Counted from the first letter of the stretch, positions 28,188 through 40,271 are shown. The stretch: 64,000 nt of DNA from Symbiodinium natans (GCA_905221605.1 CAJNDS010002780.1:103501-167500); one strand, 5' to 3'. The notes: generated by a model from the sequence alone, not told the origin. Made by a program: numbers and translations.

Positions 28188-30225
28188 AGTGAAGACTGCT
28201 GGAAACCCAAAACCCTAAACCCTAAACCCTAAACCCTAAACCCTAAACCCTAAACCCTAAACCCTAAACCCTAAACCCAAGTCTCACCCGAATTCATGTA
28301 GCTCTCGACGATTCGGTAGGTGCAGGGACGTGGAATATAAGATAGTAGGATTAAGGTCGGCCAGAGGGGCATATTCAGCATTCTGGAGGTACGCCTGAAC
28401 CCTAAACACGAAACTCTAAACTCTAAACCCTTTTTGGCCTAAGTTGAAGGTTGAGTGTTTAGGGTGCATTGCTCGGACTGCCCGCCCGGAGTCAGTGTAT
28501 CGGACGCGGCTTTTGTCAACACGACAGCGCGCTCGGCAGGCAGTTTTTCCTGGCTTTGCCCGCATGTGGTCATGTTTAACCCAACCCTAAACTCCAAACT
28601 CCCTAAACCCTAAGGACCCAAAGAAAGCCCGACTGGTGCAGCGGGCTACTGTGCCATGGCATCTATAGGGTCGGAGAACCTCTGTGGCATCAATGTTTCA
28701 CCGTAAGCCAGTGGCAGCTTATTCGCAAGGCGACAAAGGGGTTTAGGGTTAGGGTTTAGGGTTTAGGGTGTAGGGTTTAGGGTTTAGGGTTTAGGGTTTA
28801 GGGTTTAGGGTTTAGGGTTTAGGGTTTAGGGTTTAGGCTTTCGGGTTAAGGGTCTAGGGTTTAGGGCTTAGGGGTTCATGGCTTGTTTTGGAAGACCCAA
28901 AGCCCCCTAAACCCTAAACTCAAAAAGGGTTTAGGGTTTTGCGGCTTAGGGACCCTGTTTATGGGTTCCTAGAATCACAAGCAAGTTAGTACTTAAGGGT
29001 TATATGGCGGCAACCCTAAAGGTTTTGCCGGATTTCGGGCATTTGGGTTTTGTTGTTGGAGGTTTATTGTTTAGGGTTTAGAGTTTAGGGTTTAGGGTTT
29101 ACGGTTTAGGGTTTAGGGTTGAGGGGGAGTCCAGGAAGTTGGGTTTAGGGCTTAGGGATTAGGAGTTCTCCCGTCTGTTTGCCGAGACCACAAGTCACCT
29201 GTGACTCCGCCGAACCACTCAGCTCCTGGTTGACGAACCAGCGCCCAAATCCTAAGCCTAAACCCTAAACCCTAAACCCTAAACCCTCTAAACTCCAAAC
29301 CTCTATAAGTCTACAACCTAAAGCCTGTACCTTTCAAGGGTAGGTTCTTGGGATGTTGTATTTTCAGCCCGTTATGTTTTCGAGGATCGTCTTTGGGTGC
29401 CTTGTTATAGGAAGGAAGGCTAGAACCCTGAGCCCTAAACCCTATGCTCTAAACCCTAAAACCTGAACCCCAAACCCTTAGCCCCAAACCCTAACCCCAA
29501 GCCCGAAACCCGAAAACCTAAGAACCCTGAACCGTGACCCAGACCAGCCTAACAGTCTAAATCCGAATACCTAAACCCTAAACCTTAAAACCTAAACCCC
29601 AAACCCCAAACCCTAAACCCTAAACCCTAAACCCTAAACCCCAATCCCTAAACCCTAAAACCCTAAACCAGCCTAAAAGTCATGGTGGTGCCTCGCCTGC
29701 CCCTCCTTGCCGCTGTTGCAGTGTCCTCCTTCCGGGAGGACGCCTGGGTTTAGGGTTATGGGGTTTTAGTTGCGGGGTTTAGGGTTTAGGGTTTAGGGTT
29801 TAGGGGTTAGGGTGAGTTTAGTTAGAGGTGTAGGGTGTAGGGTTTAGGATTAGGGGTTTTGGGTCTTGCGGTTTAGGGTTGGGACCTTCCCCCTTATACT
29901 AACAGTCCTCAATAGGGATTAAGAATCGGGGGCACGATACTCCCTATTAAGGACTGTTAGTATAAGGGGGAACTGAGGAACATCTCAAATGTAGGGAGTT
30001 AAGGGTTCGGGATAGGGTTTAGGGATTTGGGGTTCAACGGGTTGTTACAATGTGGCACAGTCTAGGGCTGGGTTCAGTGAGACTGGTTCTTTTTGCTAAC
30101 CCTTCCATGCTTGCTTCTACTGCACCTGGTTCACATACACAATAAATAACTACTGCCTACTAAATATTAATTCTTGTCATACATCATACAAAAGTACATA
30201 TATAATCATCCCATGAGAACTGCAG
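28188..30225. repeat. Telomere-like blocks and a near-perfect foldback element
   Basis: A CCCTAAA array lies at 28205-28280 and TTTAGGG at 28740-28835. A possible start exon at 29682-29747 (MVVPRLPLLAAVAVSS..., 22 codons ending before GTTTAGG) looks like a signal-peptide start. The foldback at 29887-29972 has 32-bp arms with one mismatch. 30060-30225 is unique and AT-richer. Confidence 0.7.
29887..29972. mobile_element. Foldback/MITE-like element, AACAGTCCTTAAT family
   Basis: Arms 29887-29918 and 29941-29972 are inverted complements in 31 of 32 positions around a 22-base loop. A second copy (49450-49548) has ends GGGATGTTCCC/GGGAACATCCC, and a decayed copy is at 21910-21982. Small non-coding elements with long terminal inverted repeats fit MITEs. 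Confidence 0.7.
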
Positions 30226-30800
30226 CAACAGCAGCCCGCCCTGGCCGAGCATCATGAGCATCAGTGGCCAGAGCCAGAGCCTTGAAGCACAAAACTTCCA
30301 GCAGGCGCGCATCATGAGCATCAGCCCCCAAGGCTGTCAGCCACAGAAGCCAACCCGGCGAACATCATGAGCGTCAGTGGCCAGAGGCTTCAGGCACCAA
30401 ACCCCCGCAGGCGCGCATCATGAGCAGCAGGGTTCAAAACTGTCAGCCACAGGAGCCAACCCGGCGAACATCATGAGCATCAGCGGCCAGAGGCTTCTGG
30501 CACAAAACCCCAGCAGGCGCGCATCATGAGCATCAGCCCCCAAGGCTTTCAGCCACAGAGGCCAGCCCGGCGAACATCATGAGCGTCAGTGGCCAGGGCC
30601 TTCAGGCACAAAACCCCAGCAGGCATCATGAGCATCAGCCCCCGAGGCTGTCAGCCACAGAAGCCAAGCCGGCGAACATCATGAGCGTCAGTGGCCAGAG
30701 GCTTCAGGCACAAAACCCCAGCAGGCACGCATCATGAGCATCAGCAGGCAGTAGTATCCGCAGCCGAGGCCATCTCACCAGGCGCGCATCATGAACATTG
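30226..30800. repeat. 106-bp dimeric satellite, CATCATGAGCATCAG family (array 1)
   Basis: About five units of about 106 bp, each made of two half-units that begin with a CATCATGAGC(A/G)TCAG core. The spacers alternate between CCACAGAAGCCA... and AGGCTTCAGGCACAAAACC... types. The same family in opposite orientation fills 56098-57250. A lone core also occurs near 30995. No gene is seen. Confidence 0.85.
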
Positions 30801-33800
30801 TTTAAGGTTTGGGGTTTCTAGGGTTTAGGGTTTAGGGCTCAGGGTTCAGGCGTCAGGGTTCAGGTTTTAGGGTTAGGGTTTAGGGTTTAGGGTTTAGGGT
30901 TTAGGGTTTAGGGTTTAGGGTTTAGGGTTTATAAGGGTTTAGGGTTTAGGGTTTAGGGTTTAGGGCTTGTCAGCAACAGCACCCCACCAGGTGGGCATGA
31001 TGAGCATCACCAGGCACGTCGCCATCAGCAGCTGAGGCCCTAAACCCTAAACCCTAAACCCTAAACCCTAAACCCTAAACCCTAAACCCTAAACCCTAAA
31101 CCCTAAACCCTAAACCCTAAACCCTAAACCCTAAACTCAGCCAGAGGCGTCAGCCATGGAACCCCATCTGGCAGGCCTCATGATCATGAGCGGCCCAGCA
31201 AGCAATGAGCAAAGGCAAAGGGCAGGGTTTGGGGTTTAGGGTTTAGGGTTTAGGGTTGAGGGTTTAGGGTTTTGGGGTTGAGGGTTTAGGCTTTAGGCTT
31301 TGGGGTTTAGCCCTCCGACCACATGGGTTCAGATCAACAACAGGATGGGCTGAACTCTTAGTTAGCACAAGTCAGGGGAACTTCAGTTTGACGAGCCCGT
31401 GAGGAACCCTAGCCCCTCAGAACCTTAAACCCTAAACCCTAAACCCTAAACCCTAAACCCTAAACCCTAAACCCGAAAATCTGAAGGGGTTTCCAGGAGA
31501 CGGCCAACTCTTCCCTGGACTTTCTCGACTGCCAGGGCCAGCGGGAGGGGTGTGTGGCGTTTTCAAGGGGGTTTAGGGTTTAGGGTTTAGGGTTTAGGGT
31601 TTAGGGTTTAGGGTTCAGGGTTTTGGGTTCAGGGTTTAGGGTTTGGGGTTTAGGGTTTGGGCTTTGACTAGGTGATAAGCGATTCCGGGTGATAAACGAA
31701 TGCGGATTGGAGATTCTGCACGTGTTGCTATGCAGTCAGGACACCCCAGCAGAGCCACTGCCATAAACCCTAAACCCTAAACCCTAAACCCAAAACCCTA
31801 AACCCTAAACCCTAAACCATGGTGGAAGCTGTTGACGGCAAGCTTGAGCTTGGATCAGCATGCCGCCGCGGCTTGGTACTGCCTGTTTTCAGGGATTGAG
31901 ACATCGGGCTTCAGAAACTTCAGAAGGTGTTTTGGTTAGGGTTTAGGGTTTAGGGTAAGGGAGGCGGGTTCAAGGGGGTAGGTACCTAGGCAACCTTAGG
32001 GAAGCTTAGGGAGCCTTAGGGAGCCTCGAACCCCATTAATAGGGTTTGTAGGGTTCGTGAACTTATAGGGTTTATGATCTCTTTAGGGTGTATAGGGCTT
32101 ATGATCTCTTCAGAGTGTATAGGGAGGGCTTACAGGGTTTGTAAGGTGTTGAGGTTTATAAGGTTTGTAGAGTGCTTGCAGGATTTGAGGCAGGCTTCAC
32201 AAGGTTTATAGGGTTCACAGGGTTGATAAAGTTTTTAGCGTTTACAAGGCTTATAGGGATTACAAGGAAAGATGGGGGGGGTCAGGGCCATTTGGGCAGG
32301 CTTCATAGGGTTTATTGTGTGGGCAGTTTGTATACGGCTTATTGTATAGGCAGTTTTTAGAGCTTCAGAACTAGGATTTCTAGTTTGGGGGGCATATGGA
32401 CGGTTGTGAAACAATCTAGATGCAACTCTGCAAACCCTATACCCTAAATCCTACCCTAAACCCTAAACCCTAAACCCTTGCCGGCTTTCAGGGTTTTTTG
32501 GCGTTCAGGGCTTAGGATGTAGGATTTCACAATCAGGTCTATAGATATAGTCTTATAGGGTTTACAGGCCTTTAAGGGACTGCAGGCTAACTTGAGTTTG
32601 CAGTAGGGTCTCTGGGATTTAGGGTTGAAGGTTCACCCTAACGTAAACCCCTAAACCCCTAAACCCCCTAACCCCGCCAAAACCCCCTAAACCCTAAACC
32701 CTAAACCCCCTAACCCACCCTAATCCTAAACCCCAAGGCTCCAAACCTTAAACCCTAAAGCCCCAAACCCACCCTATGCCCTAAAGCCTAAACCCTAAAA
32801 CCCTAAACCCTAAACCTCCAAACCCACCCTAAATACTAAACCCTAAACATCTAAGCTCTAATCCTAATCCGTAACCCCCCCCCCCCCCCAAATACCACCT
32901 AAACCCCCAAACCCACCCTAAACCCTAAACCCCAAACCCTAAACCCTAGACCCTAAACCCCCCAAAACCCAAGTTCCAAACCCGAAGTCCGAAACCGTTG
33001 GAGGAGGCAACTTCGATCCTGCCTGGTCTTCCTTCAGGGCCCGGTTTCCGAGACTCCGGTTTGGGATTTGGGGCTTAGGGTTTAGGGTTCAGGGCTCAGG
33101 GTTCAGGGTTTGGGGTTTAGGGTTCAGGGTTTGGGGTTTAGGTTCTGGAGGTTTAGGATTTCGGGGTTTTGGGGGATTGAGGGTTTAAGGGTTTGGGATT
33201 TTGGGTTTTGGTTTCCTGAGATCTTCGGTCAGAGTTGCTGACCCCACAGCCCAAGACGTCAGTAGGTCATAACGATAACCCAGCCCGTATGGAGCATTAC
33301 TTAAAAAATGGAAGTCGGAGAGGTTTCGCATCCCACTCCTCCACTCTTTGCCCCCTCACACCCTGAAGCCCCGCAACCCTAAACCCCAAGCCCGACAGCC
33401 CCACACCCTAAACCCCAAAGCCTCAACCCCAAACCCTAAATCCCTAAACCTTGAGAAGCCCCCAGCACGAACCCCCAAACTCCAAACCCGAGAGCCCCTA
33501 AACCCTCAACCCCTAACCCTAAACCCTAAACCCTGAAGTCAACCAGCTCCAACGCCCAGTAGTGCGGTTCGGAGGGGGGGCCCTGGAAGTCCATTTTCGA
33601 GCACTTTGTAACTTGCTTGAGAAATCCAATGTTGGACCCTTTTGACTGTAGCCCTAAACCCTAAACCCTAAATTCTAAACCCTAAACCTAAGCCCTAAAC
33701 CCTAAGCCGTATATCTAGTGGGACCCTCCCCCTCAGCATCTGTCACACAGAGACCAATTCGTACTCGGTTGAGACCTACTCCCTAAACCCTAAACCCTAA

Positions 33801-35333
33801 ACCCTAAACCCTAAACTGTGGCACAGTTGAAGTCCGGTGCCAAGGATAGGTGCTCTGAGTCACATTTCCAGCAGCTGCTCAGCCAGGCCTAGCTCAGCCT
33901 CCTACTCAGAGTCAGGGGAAGGAACAGGGAAGGAGCCAGAGCCCGCGCAAGTGACCAACTGCACTGGCGTGGACCTACAAGGCAAGGGCTGCTGGCTGTG
34001 GGAATACGCCGATGAGCTCCGGCACTGGGTGAGGTTCTCCTGGCAACCAAGCTGAACAAAGGACGCTAAACACTAAACCCTGAACTCTAAACCCTAAACC
34101 CTAAACTCAATTTAGGGCTCAGGGCAAGTAGCCTAAATTTAAGGCCTGCAGCACTAAAGCTCAACACTTGGCAATGCATCCACACTGCAGGCTTCAGCCG
34201 GTTTAGGGTTCAGGGTTTAGGATTCAGGCTTTAGGGTTTAGGGCACGAGAGAGATCCCGAAGCCCAGAATCCGATCGTTCCGGGCTTATGGTTTATCATC
34301 CGGGATGGTAGGACAGCGCCAACCTGCAGTGCCTGAACACAGAAGCCTTGCTCTTGAACCCTGGACTGCAAAATCTTTCCACCCTTAACCCTTACAAGGG
34401 TTGAGGGTTTAGGGCTATGGCCCGAAACCCTAAATCCCAAGCCCTAAGCCCCTGACCCTAAATCCTCAAACCCTGAGCCCTCAACCCTGCACTAACCCCG
34501 AAAGAGGCGAAGCTCCCTTTGCCGCTGTCGCCTTCTACGCCTCTCTCAGAGACTGTGGTGACCCAGGCCCTCAGGGTTCAGGGCTTAGTAGGGTTTAAAG
34601 GGTTGAGGGTTTACAGGTTTCTAGGGCTTGCGGCTTACCAGCGATTTAAACGTTGAACGGGGTGAGAGGGGGGGAGGGGTTCGTAGGCCATTGTAGGGTC
34701 TAGGCCCCTATGCCCGAAACCCTGAGCGTTTACAAACCCCGAACCCTATATACCCAAACCGGTTGTGGGGTTTGTTGGATGCCCCTTTAACACCATAGAC
34801 CCTAAACCCTAAACTGCGATGGAAGGCATCCGATCTCTTGGATGCCGTGGAGGACAAGATGAGTGTAAGGCTTCCTCGACCCTAAAAGCCCTAAACCCTG
34901 GGTTTAGGGTTTAGGGTTTAGGGTTTTTAAGTGGCATTCCCACAAGTCTAAAATCCGAAGACTGGGTTTAAGGTCCATAGGTTTTTTGGCTAACCTAACA
35001 TCAGAGAAGCCCCAAACTCCTAAGCCCAAACCCCCAATCCCCCCAAACTCTGAACTCATGATCGGGTGTAGGGGTTGGGATTGAAAACCCTTAACCCTAA
35101 ACCCTGAACCCTTAACAGGATTGAGGGAATTACTGAGTAGGGCTGATAGGGGTCAGCATGCAGAATTCAAGTTCACGTCTGATTATACATACCCACACGT
35201 GAATTCCCGAAGCCTCGAAGCACCAAACGCCCTAGACCCGTCCCAAACCCCAAACCCTAAATTTCAGGGTTTAGGGTTGAGGGTTGAGGGTTGAAGGGTT
35301 TATGGTGAATTTAAGGGCAATTAGGGCTCGGAG
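30801..35333. repeat. Telomere-like blocks, TTTATAGGG-like stretch and isolated exon-like pieces
   Basis: TTTAGGG lies at 30870-30965 and 31568-31620; CCCTAAA lies at 31037-31135, 31430-31475 and 33780-33818. 32040-32240 is a degenerate GGGTTTATAG stretch. 32640-32960 is rich in CCCTAAA variants. Exon-like pieces include 31497-31549 (ETANSSLDFLDCQGQRE) and 33867-34028. I see no larger gene. Confidence 0.7.
33867..34028 (+). CDS. Putative exon, Ser-rich start and Trp-rich end
   Basis: Open frame from TTTCCAGCAG to a GTGAGG donor at 34029. It reads SSCSARPSSASYSESGEGTG, then VTNCTGVDLQGKGCWLWEYA and DELRHW. It belongs to a 72-codon frame that would stop at 34055 if unspliced. Family unknown. 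Confidence 0.45.
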
Positions 35334-35403
35334 CGAGCCCTGGACGACCACGCAGCATTCCTGTGGCGCCGCATCACAGCGGGCAAAAGCGGTGCCCTCC
35401 AAA
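35334..35403 (+). CDS. Putative exon, unrecognised
   Basis: It lies between GGCTCGGAG and GTCATGC. It reads RALDDHAAFLWRRITAGKSG plus ALQ and one base. Phase to the next piece (35448) does not match directly. Confidence 0.45.
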
Positions 35404-35447
35404 GTCATGCACCTAAACCCTAAACCCTACACCCTGACGCCTTGCAG

Positions 35448-35480
35448 CGAGACGACCAGCAGTCTGACGACTTCGAGGGG
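35448..35480 (+). CDS. Putative 11-codon exon, in phase with 36482-36553
   Basis: It lies between GCCTTGCAG and GTTGGGGG, phase 0 at both ends. It reads RDDQQSDDFEG. The next exon (36482) also starts at phase 0, giving a continuous acidic-to-basic protein stretch across a 1-kb telomere-rich intron. Confidence 0.45.
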
Positions 35481-36481
35481 GTTGGGGGTTTATGGCTTGT
35501 ATGGTTTCCACCCTAAGCCCTAAACCCTAAACCCTAAACCCTAAACCCTAAACCCTAAACCCTAGGGTTCGGTTTAGAGCTTTGCAAAGCATCTCCGGGT
35601 GCCTGCGCATGGTAGGGTCTAGCCTAGAGTGAACTGTTTAGGGTTTAGGGTTTAGGGTTTAGGGTTTAGGGTTTAGGGTTTAGGGTTTAGGGTTTAGGGA
35701 ACTCATGACGTGCCAATATCCCCCCCCCCCCCCCCCATAGCACTATAAATTTACACTGTGAACTGCCCAAAAAAGCTCATGCGGCCCCCGTATTACAGTC
35801 TGGTTCCGAATTCTGCAAGCCAACTTGCTTGTGGCATCGAAGGCTTCCATGTGCTGTGGCTATGCTTCCTGAGTTTGTGCGCCACGGGTCAGACTTGACC
35901 ATGCCACCCGAAACCCTAAACCCTAAACCTTAAGCCCTAAACCCTAAACACTAAACCCCTCAATCCAAACACCTCCAAACCAAAGTCAAAATCCTAAAGC
36001 CGCCAAAACCTTTAACCCTCCCCGCCCCTAAACCCTAAATCCTCCCTTCAGGGTGAGGTTGAATTGAGTTTGAAAACCGTGTTCAGGACCTATGTAGCTC
36101 AGTGGTACACCTCCGTTTTGGCAGCAACCAACCCCAAAAAGAGTACCCTTATTTCAGTATGGTGACTGGTGACAAGTTTCAAATTCTCTAGAATCCTTCT
36201 TGTCCTCAATCATCTCTCATAACTCATAGCCATTCAAGGAAGCCTTTCCCCAAACCCCAAACCCCTAAACTCCGAATCCCCTAAACCGGCAAGGGGGCTA
36301 TATGGGCGTTTCCGAAACTAGGGCGGACCTGGTTGGGGTCCTTATTACTAAAGGAATCCTACGATATGGGAATTTATATTGGAGATCCCTAATCCCTAAA
36401 CCCGAAACCCGAAACCCTAAACCCTAAACCCTAAACCCTAAACCCTAAACCCTAAACCCTAAACCCTAAACTCTAAACCAG

Positions 36482-36553
36482 GATTCAGACTGGGCTCAGC
36501 TGGTGGCCGCGTTCAGCGGCCGACTGCGAGGCGGCAAATGCCATCGCTTTCGG
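36482..36553 (+). CDS. Putative 24-codon exon
   Basis: A 72-nt piece, phase 0 to 0, lies between AAACCAG and GTTCTGG. It reads DSDWAQLVAAFSGRLRGGKC and HRFR. The preceding intron ends in a CCCTAAA array (36406-36475). Confidence 0.5.
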
Positions 36554-36947
36554 GTTCTGGATTTAGGGTTTAGGGTTTGGGGTTTAGGGTTAAGGGTTTA
36601 GAGACCCCCAGTATGAATCCCAAAATGGTAGGGTTCTTGAGGTTGAGGAGTTTAGGGTTTTCGGGGTTTAGGGTTGAGGAGTTTAGGGTTAGGGTCCAGG
36701 GTCTAGGGTTGAGGGTGTAGGGTTTTAGGGGTTTAGCGGTTTAGGGTCTAGGGCGCCTGTCTTTGTGAAGGGTTCTTCGGGTTTAGGGGTTTTAGGCTTT
36801 AGGGCGCCTGTAAACGCAAGGGTGCAGGTTTAGGGTTTAAGGTTGGGGCTTCGTGTTTAGGGGCTTCAGGGCTTAGAGTCTACGGGCGCTACGTGATGGT
36901 GTCAGGTTGTTTGGGGGAGCGTAGGGTGGTCGAAGGTTTTTCTCGAT

Positions 36948-37104
36948 GGGTAGTTGCATGGTCCCTTAGTATGGATCTCTAAAAGGGGACCCCTTCCATA
37001 CCCCTTATATGCCCTACAAACCCCAAATACCCAGAGCCCTTTAAAGGAGGTAAGAGCCCTTTAAAGGAGGTAAGGGACCAAAACAAGGGTCCATGAAACT
37101 GCCC
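36948..37104. mobile_element. Foldback/MITE-like element, CATGGTCCCTTA family
   Basis: Its ends, GGGTAGTTGCATGGTCCC and the inverted GGTCCATGAAACTGCCC, match other copies at 15861-16006 and 38143-38269. Half or broken copies are near 57887, 58236, 59603 and 63108-63195. This copy also has a tandem duplication of AGAGCCCTTTAAAGGAGGTA. Confidence 0.65.
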
Positions 37105-37302
37105 GTAGATTGTGGGTGTATTTTTGACGACTTGCTCGGGGGGTCTTGAACCCCGATGAGTTTAGTGGCTTGGGTTTTGGGACTTTTCAGAGGTTCAAGG
37201 GGTTGAGTTCGGATTTTCAGTTTTAGAGAGGCCTTGGTAACCCTAAACCCCAAGCCCTAAACCCCAAGCCCTAAACCCTAAACCCAACATGGTGGCTTCC
37301 AG

Positions 37303-37345
37303 CTCACACTTCGGCCTCAGCCGAAGCTCTTCGCGCACCTTCACG
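37303..37345 (+). CDS. Putative exon
   Basis: It lies between GGCTTCCAG and GTTCAGGG. At phase 0 it reads LTLRPQPKLFAHLH plus one base; that left-over G joins the next exon (37832) in phase. A second frame (SHFGLSRSSSRTFT) is also open, so the frame choice rests on phase. Confidence 0.4.
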
Positions 37346-37831
37346 GTTCAGGGTTCAGGGTTTAGGGTTCAGGGTTTAGGGTTTAGGGTTTAGGGTTTAG
37401 GGTTTAGAAAATACAGCCAAAGCTTAACAGTTCATACCCCGAGAAGAGGGAAGGGTGTATGGGCACCCTCAACCCTAAGCCTTACACCCTCTTCCCTGAA
37501 CCCTAAACCCTAAACCCTAAGCCCTAAACCCTAAACCCTAAACCCTAAACCCTAAACCCTAAACCCTAAACCCTAAACCCTAAACCCTAAACCCTAAACC
37601 CTAAACCTTAAACCCTAAACCCTAAACCCTAAACCCTAAACCCTACCCCAAACCATACAGAGCCTCACGCCGTGCTTTGCGTGGCTTGCAAACCAAGTCT
37701 CTCAAGAGCATTGGGCTGAGTTGAGGGTTGAGGGCTTTCGGCAACCCTGGACCCTAAACCCTAAATCCTAAAACCCTACACCCTAAATCCCAAATCCTAA
37801 ACCCTAAACCCTAAACCCTAAACTCTGTGAG
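37346..37831. repeat. Telomere-like intron with opposite-orientation arrays
   Basis: TTTAGGG at 37370-37408 is followed by a long CCCTAAA array at 37497-37645 and another at 37795-37822. The arrays face each other, so a transcript could fold on itself. No coding piece is seen inside. Confidence 0.75.
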
Positions 37832-37930
37832 GCGAGCCAGGTGCGAAAGACCAGCTGGGCAACTCGGCCTCAAAGAATCACGGAGATCGCGGGCTCGGGC
37901 TATCAAGAACCGCGGCCCCCACCTTCCCCC
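37832..37930 (+). CDS. Putative 99-nt exon
   Basis: It lies between CTCTGTGAG and GTGTAAGC. With one base carried in it reads GEPGAKDQLGNSASKNHGDR and onward to TAAPTFP without a stop. Its length is a multiple of three. The GTGTAAG donor is good. Family unknown. Confidence 0.5.
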
Positions 37931-38142
37931 GTGTAAGCCCTTAGAGGCCCTAAGCTGTTAAAAACCCTTAGATTCGGAGTTTAGGGTTTAGGGTTCAGGG
38001 TTTAGAGTTTAGGGTTTAGGGTAACCCGAACCCCCAAACCCAAGTCCCTACATTCACAGATCGACGTTGCAAGAGCAAGCAACTGCAGAGTGGTACGGTT
38101 AGGGTCTATGGTTTAGGGTTTATCATTTCGGGTTCGTCTACT

Positions 38143-38269
38143 GGTAGTTCCATGGTCCCTTAGCATGGGCCCTTAAAGCGGTAGCCCTTATATACCCGAC
38201 ACAAATAAGGGGCCCCTAAGGCAGAACTAAGGATGTTAGGGACCATATTAAGGGCCCATGAAACTACCC
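38143..38269. mobile_element. Foldback/MITE-like element, CATGGTCCCTTA family
   Basis: Arms of about 33 bp: GGTAGTTCCATGGTCCCTTA at the left, and the inverse of GGGCCCATGAAACTACC at the right. It is the best-preserved copy of the family. It lies in a telomere-rich, presumably intronic, stretch. Confidence 0.7.
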
Positions 38270-38503
38270 TGAGACCCTAAACCCTAAAACCGGAAATCCC
38301 GTGCTCATGTACTCCGAAGACAGGGTTCATACAGTGGGGGGGGGGGGGGGGGAGAGCCCTCTAACCCTAAACCCTAAGCTCTAAACCCTATAAACCTAAG
38401 CTCGCAAAAACGAAATCTCTAAACCTTTAGCCTAAACCCTCAACCCTGAACCCTCAACCTGTGGCCGTGCGTCAGAGCCATATCAAGCGCGCAGGTTTTA
38501 GTT

Positions 38504-38608
38504 TCCCAGGCCGTTGTGCACAGAGAAAATGGCCCGCAAACCCGCGAAGCTAGTTCTACTGGCCTTCTTGCTCATTGAGGTGCTCCTAGCAGCTCGGCTT
38601 CTATCAGG
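38504..38608 (+). CDS. Exon with signal-anchor or transmembrane segment
   Basis: After AGTTTCCCAG the frame is open, with ATG at 38529. It reads MARKPAKLVLLAFLLIEVLL and continues AARLLS before a GT in the TTTAGGG-rich intron. A basic start followed by a 17-residue hydrophobic run is typical of a signal peptide or anchor. The frame upstream of the ATG is also open, so it could be an internal exon. Two left-over bases match the start of the exon at 45443, so the intervening LINE may sit in an intron. Confidence 0.55.
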
Positions 38609-38684
38609 GTTTAGGGTTCAAGGCTTCGGGTTTAGGGTTTAGGGTTTAGGGTTTAGGGGCAGATCCAGCAGACTTTGCTTTGCT

Positions 38685-38773
38685 GTAACTTTAGATCCTT
38701 AGCCTTTTGGGTTTACTGGGTTTCTTAATAAGGCGGCTAAGAATTTCATTTATAGCTACCCTCCTAAGTGCAG
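38685..38773 (+). other. Introner-like intron, copy 1
   Basis: An 89-nt GT...CAG segment (GTAACTTTAGATCCTTA ... CTAAGTGCAG) that is close to identical to 55777-55867 at a different locus. The flanking bases read as a continuous frame when it is removed (IQQTLLC joined to SKQRP). It has no telomere words. Confidence 0.6.
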
Positions 38774-39076
38774 CCAAGCAGAGACCCTAAAACCCACACC
38801 CAACCCTGAACCCTAAGCCCCCGCAATGTGCAGAAATGATCCTTTGCCCAAAAGAAGTCATTTTTACCTTACATTGAGGGTTTAAGGTTTAGGGTTTTTA
38901 CGGTTTGGGGGTTTAGGAACCCATAACCTGTAGGCAAAAGAGAGGGTTTAGGGTTTAGGGTTTAGGGTTTAGGGTTTAGGGTTTAGGGTTTAGGGTTTAG
39001 GGTTTAGGGTTTAGGGCAAGCTCACTGTTCACCCCCAATGTTAAGCCCCGACAGCCCTACAACCTCAAAACCTTAA
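38774..39076. repeat. Telomere-like block left of LINE 1
   Basis: A TTTAGGG array lies at 38943-39017, with unique sequence on both sides. The unique part at the right end provides the target site of LINE 1. No gene. Confidence 0.8.
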
Positions 39077-39155
39077 AGCCCTGAAGGTCCCAAAAGTAGA
39101 AGTGGCTTGTCTGAGCGACGGGGCACACGTCCCCCCCCCTCTCTGGAAGGCTCAC

Positions 39156-40271
39156 TCAACCGATCCCCATACGGGGAACGTCTCGCGAGCTCGAAGGAAG
39201 CTCTCTGTTCTGGACATGTGCTCTCTGCTCTGACTGCAGTGTGTCGTTGTGCCGATGAGATGTCGTGTTGCGCTCCTGGGGCGCACTTGGTGCATGCACA
39301 GCGCTAGCCTTGTACCTGCGGCGCCTTCGTGCTCTGGGCTGCAGGCTAGCGGGTGGGTTATTAACGGTGGGATCATTATTTACAGGTCGCTCACCGACCC
39401 TGGGGTCGTGAACATGTGCGGACTGCGCAGCTGGCGCAGCCGCAGACACATCTTCATTCCTCTGGAACCAAGAGGGAGGATTGAGGGCATCGGAGTTTTC
39501 GAAACACTGAGTTCGTCGAAAGTTGTTATGTCGATACATCCATCCCCATCTTCGGCCACATCTGCTGCAATAAATTTCGCCGTAATTGGCCTTTCGACGA
39601 TCCTTGCCCGTTTGTCTGTTCCAGTGGATTGTGTGATTGCCTTGGTTGTGGTCTTGCCGAAGTTTACGTTCTTGCTCGTCCAGGCGAGATGCCGACTGCA
39701 TGTGGCCTGGTTCTGAGAGCCATTCCGCTTCTGGCAAGTTAGGGAAGGGGCAGGGAGTTTTTAAAATTTTGGATCGTACATGTTTGGGATATTGGGTTTG
39801 TCGACCACATTTGACGCAGAAGGTACGTCCGGATGCAGTGGAATGCAGAACGTGCCCCTTGCGTTCAACAGGCCTAGCTTGCTGGGGTTGAGCATCAGCT
39901 GACCGCTCGGGAGGCCTCTCGTCACCCGGCTGATTGGGCGCCATGGTGGTGTCATCCGAGGCTTGTGTCCATTCAGTGATATGTGCCTGCCAAACATCAA
40001 CAAGCGCAGATTGAATGGCATGCAAGGCATTGATACCAATGCGCATGGAATGGGGCACAATCGTGCACGACCGAAAACAAATTGGCAAGGCAGAGGTGGC
40101 GCAAGGGAGGTTGGCTATCGCCGGCTGGCGCAGCGTGGCAAACTTCGGACAAGTCCAAGAGATATGCTCGACTGTTGGCGTGCCTCCGCACGCACACACG
40201 GCCTGACCTTTGCGCCTGTGCCTGGCATCCTTCTCGGGGTTCATGAGTCCTCCTACCAGGAGGAGCCGCAA
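39156..40271 (-). pseudogene. LINE 1 ORF2 C-terminal part with zinc motifs (shifted frame)
   Basis: Numbered from the ATG at 40271: C26, C28, H36, C41 (CACGG...VEHISWTC) is the usual C-terminal LINE zinc motif. Downstream are two similar units, FCVKCGR (C152, C155, later PCPF) and YCSRCGRRW (C235, C238, later TQCF), each with a later single Cys, which look like a duplicated zinc-binding unit. The tail is rich in Arg, Pro and Ala. It belongs to ORF2 and is separated from it only by the frameshift near 40270. Confidence 0.75.

Noticed and set aside
30226-30800. CRISPR array, because of regularly spaced CATCATGAGCATCAG cores
   Set aside because: Spacers alternate between two repeated types and are not unique; the context is eukaryotic with LTR and LINE elements. 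It is a satellite.
36088-36130. tRNA gene suggested by TAGCTCAGTGGTA (A-box-like)
   Set aside because: No B-box, anticodon arm or acceptor stem follows; similar words near 1079 and 1371 (TAGCCCAGTGG) show it belongs to a dispersed repeat.
39249-39716. 155-codon + strand frame and other + strand frames opposite LINE 1
   Set aside because: They are antisense shadows of the LINE reading frames, lacking domains.
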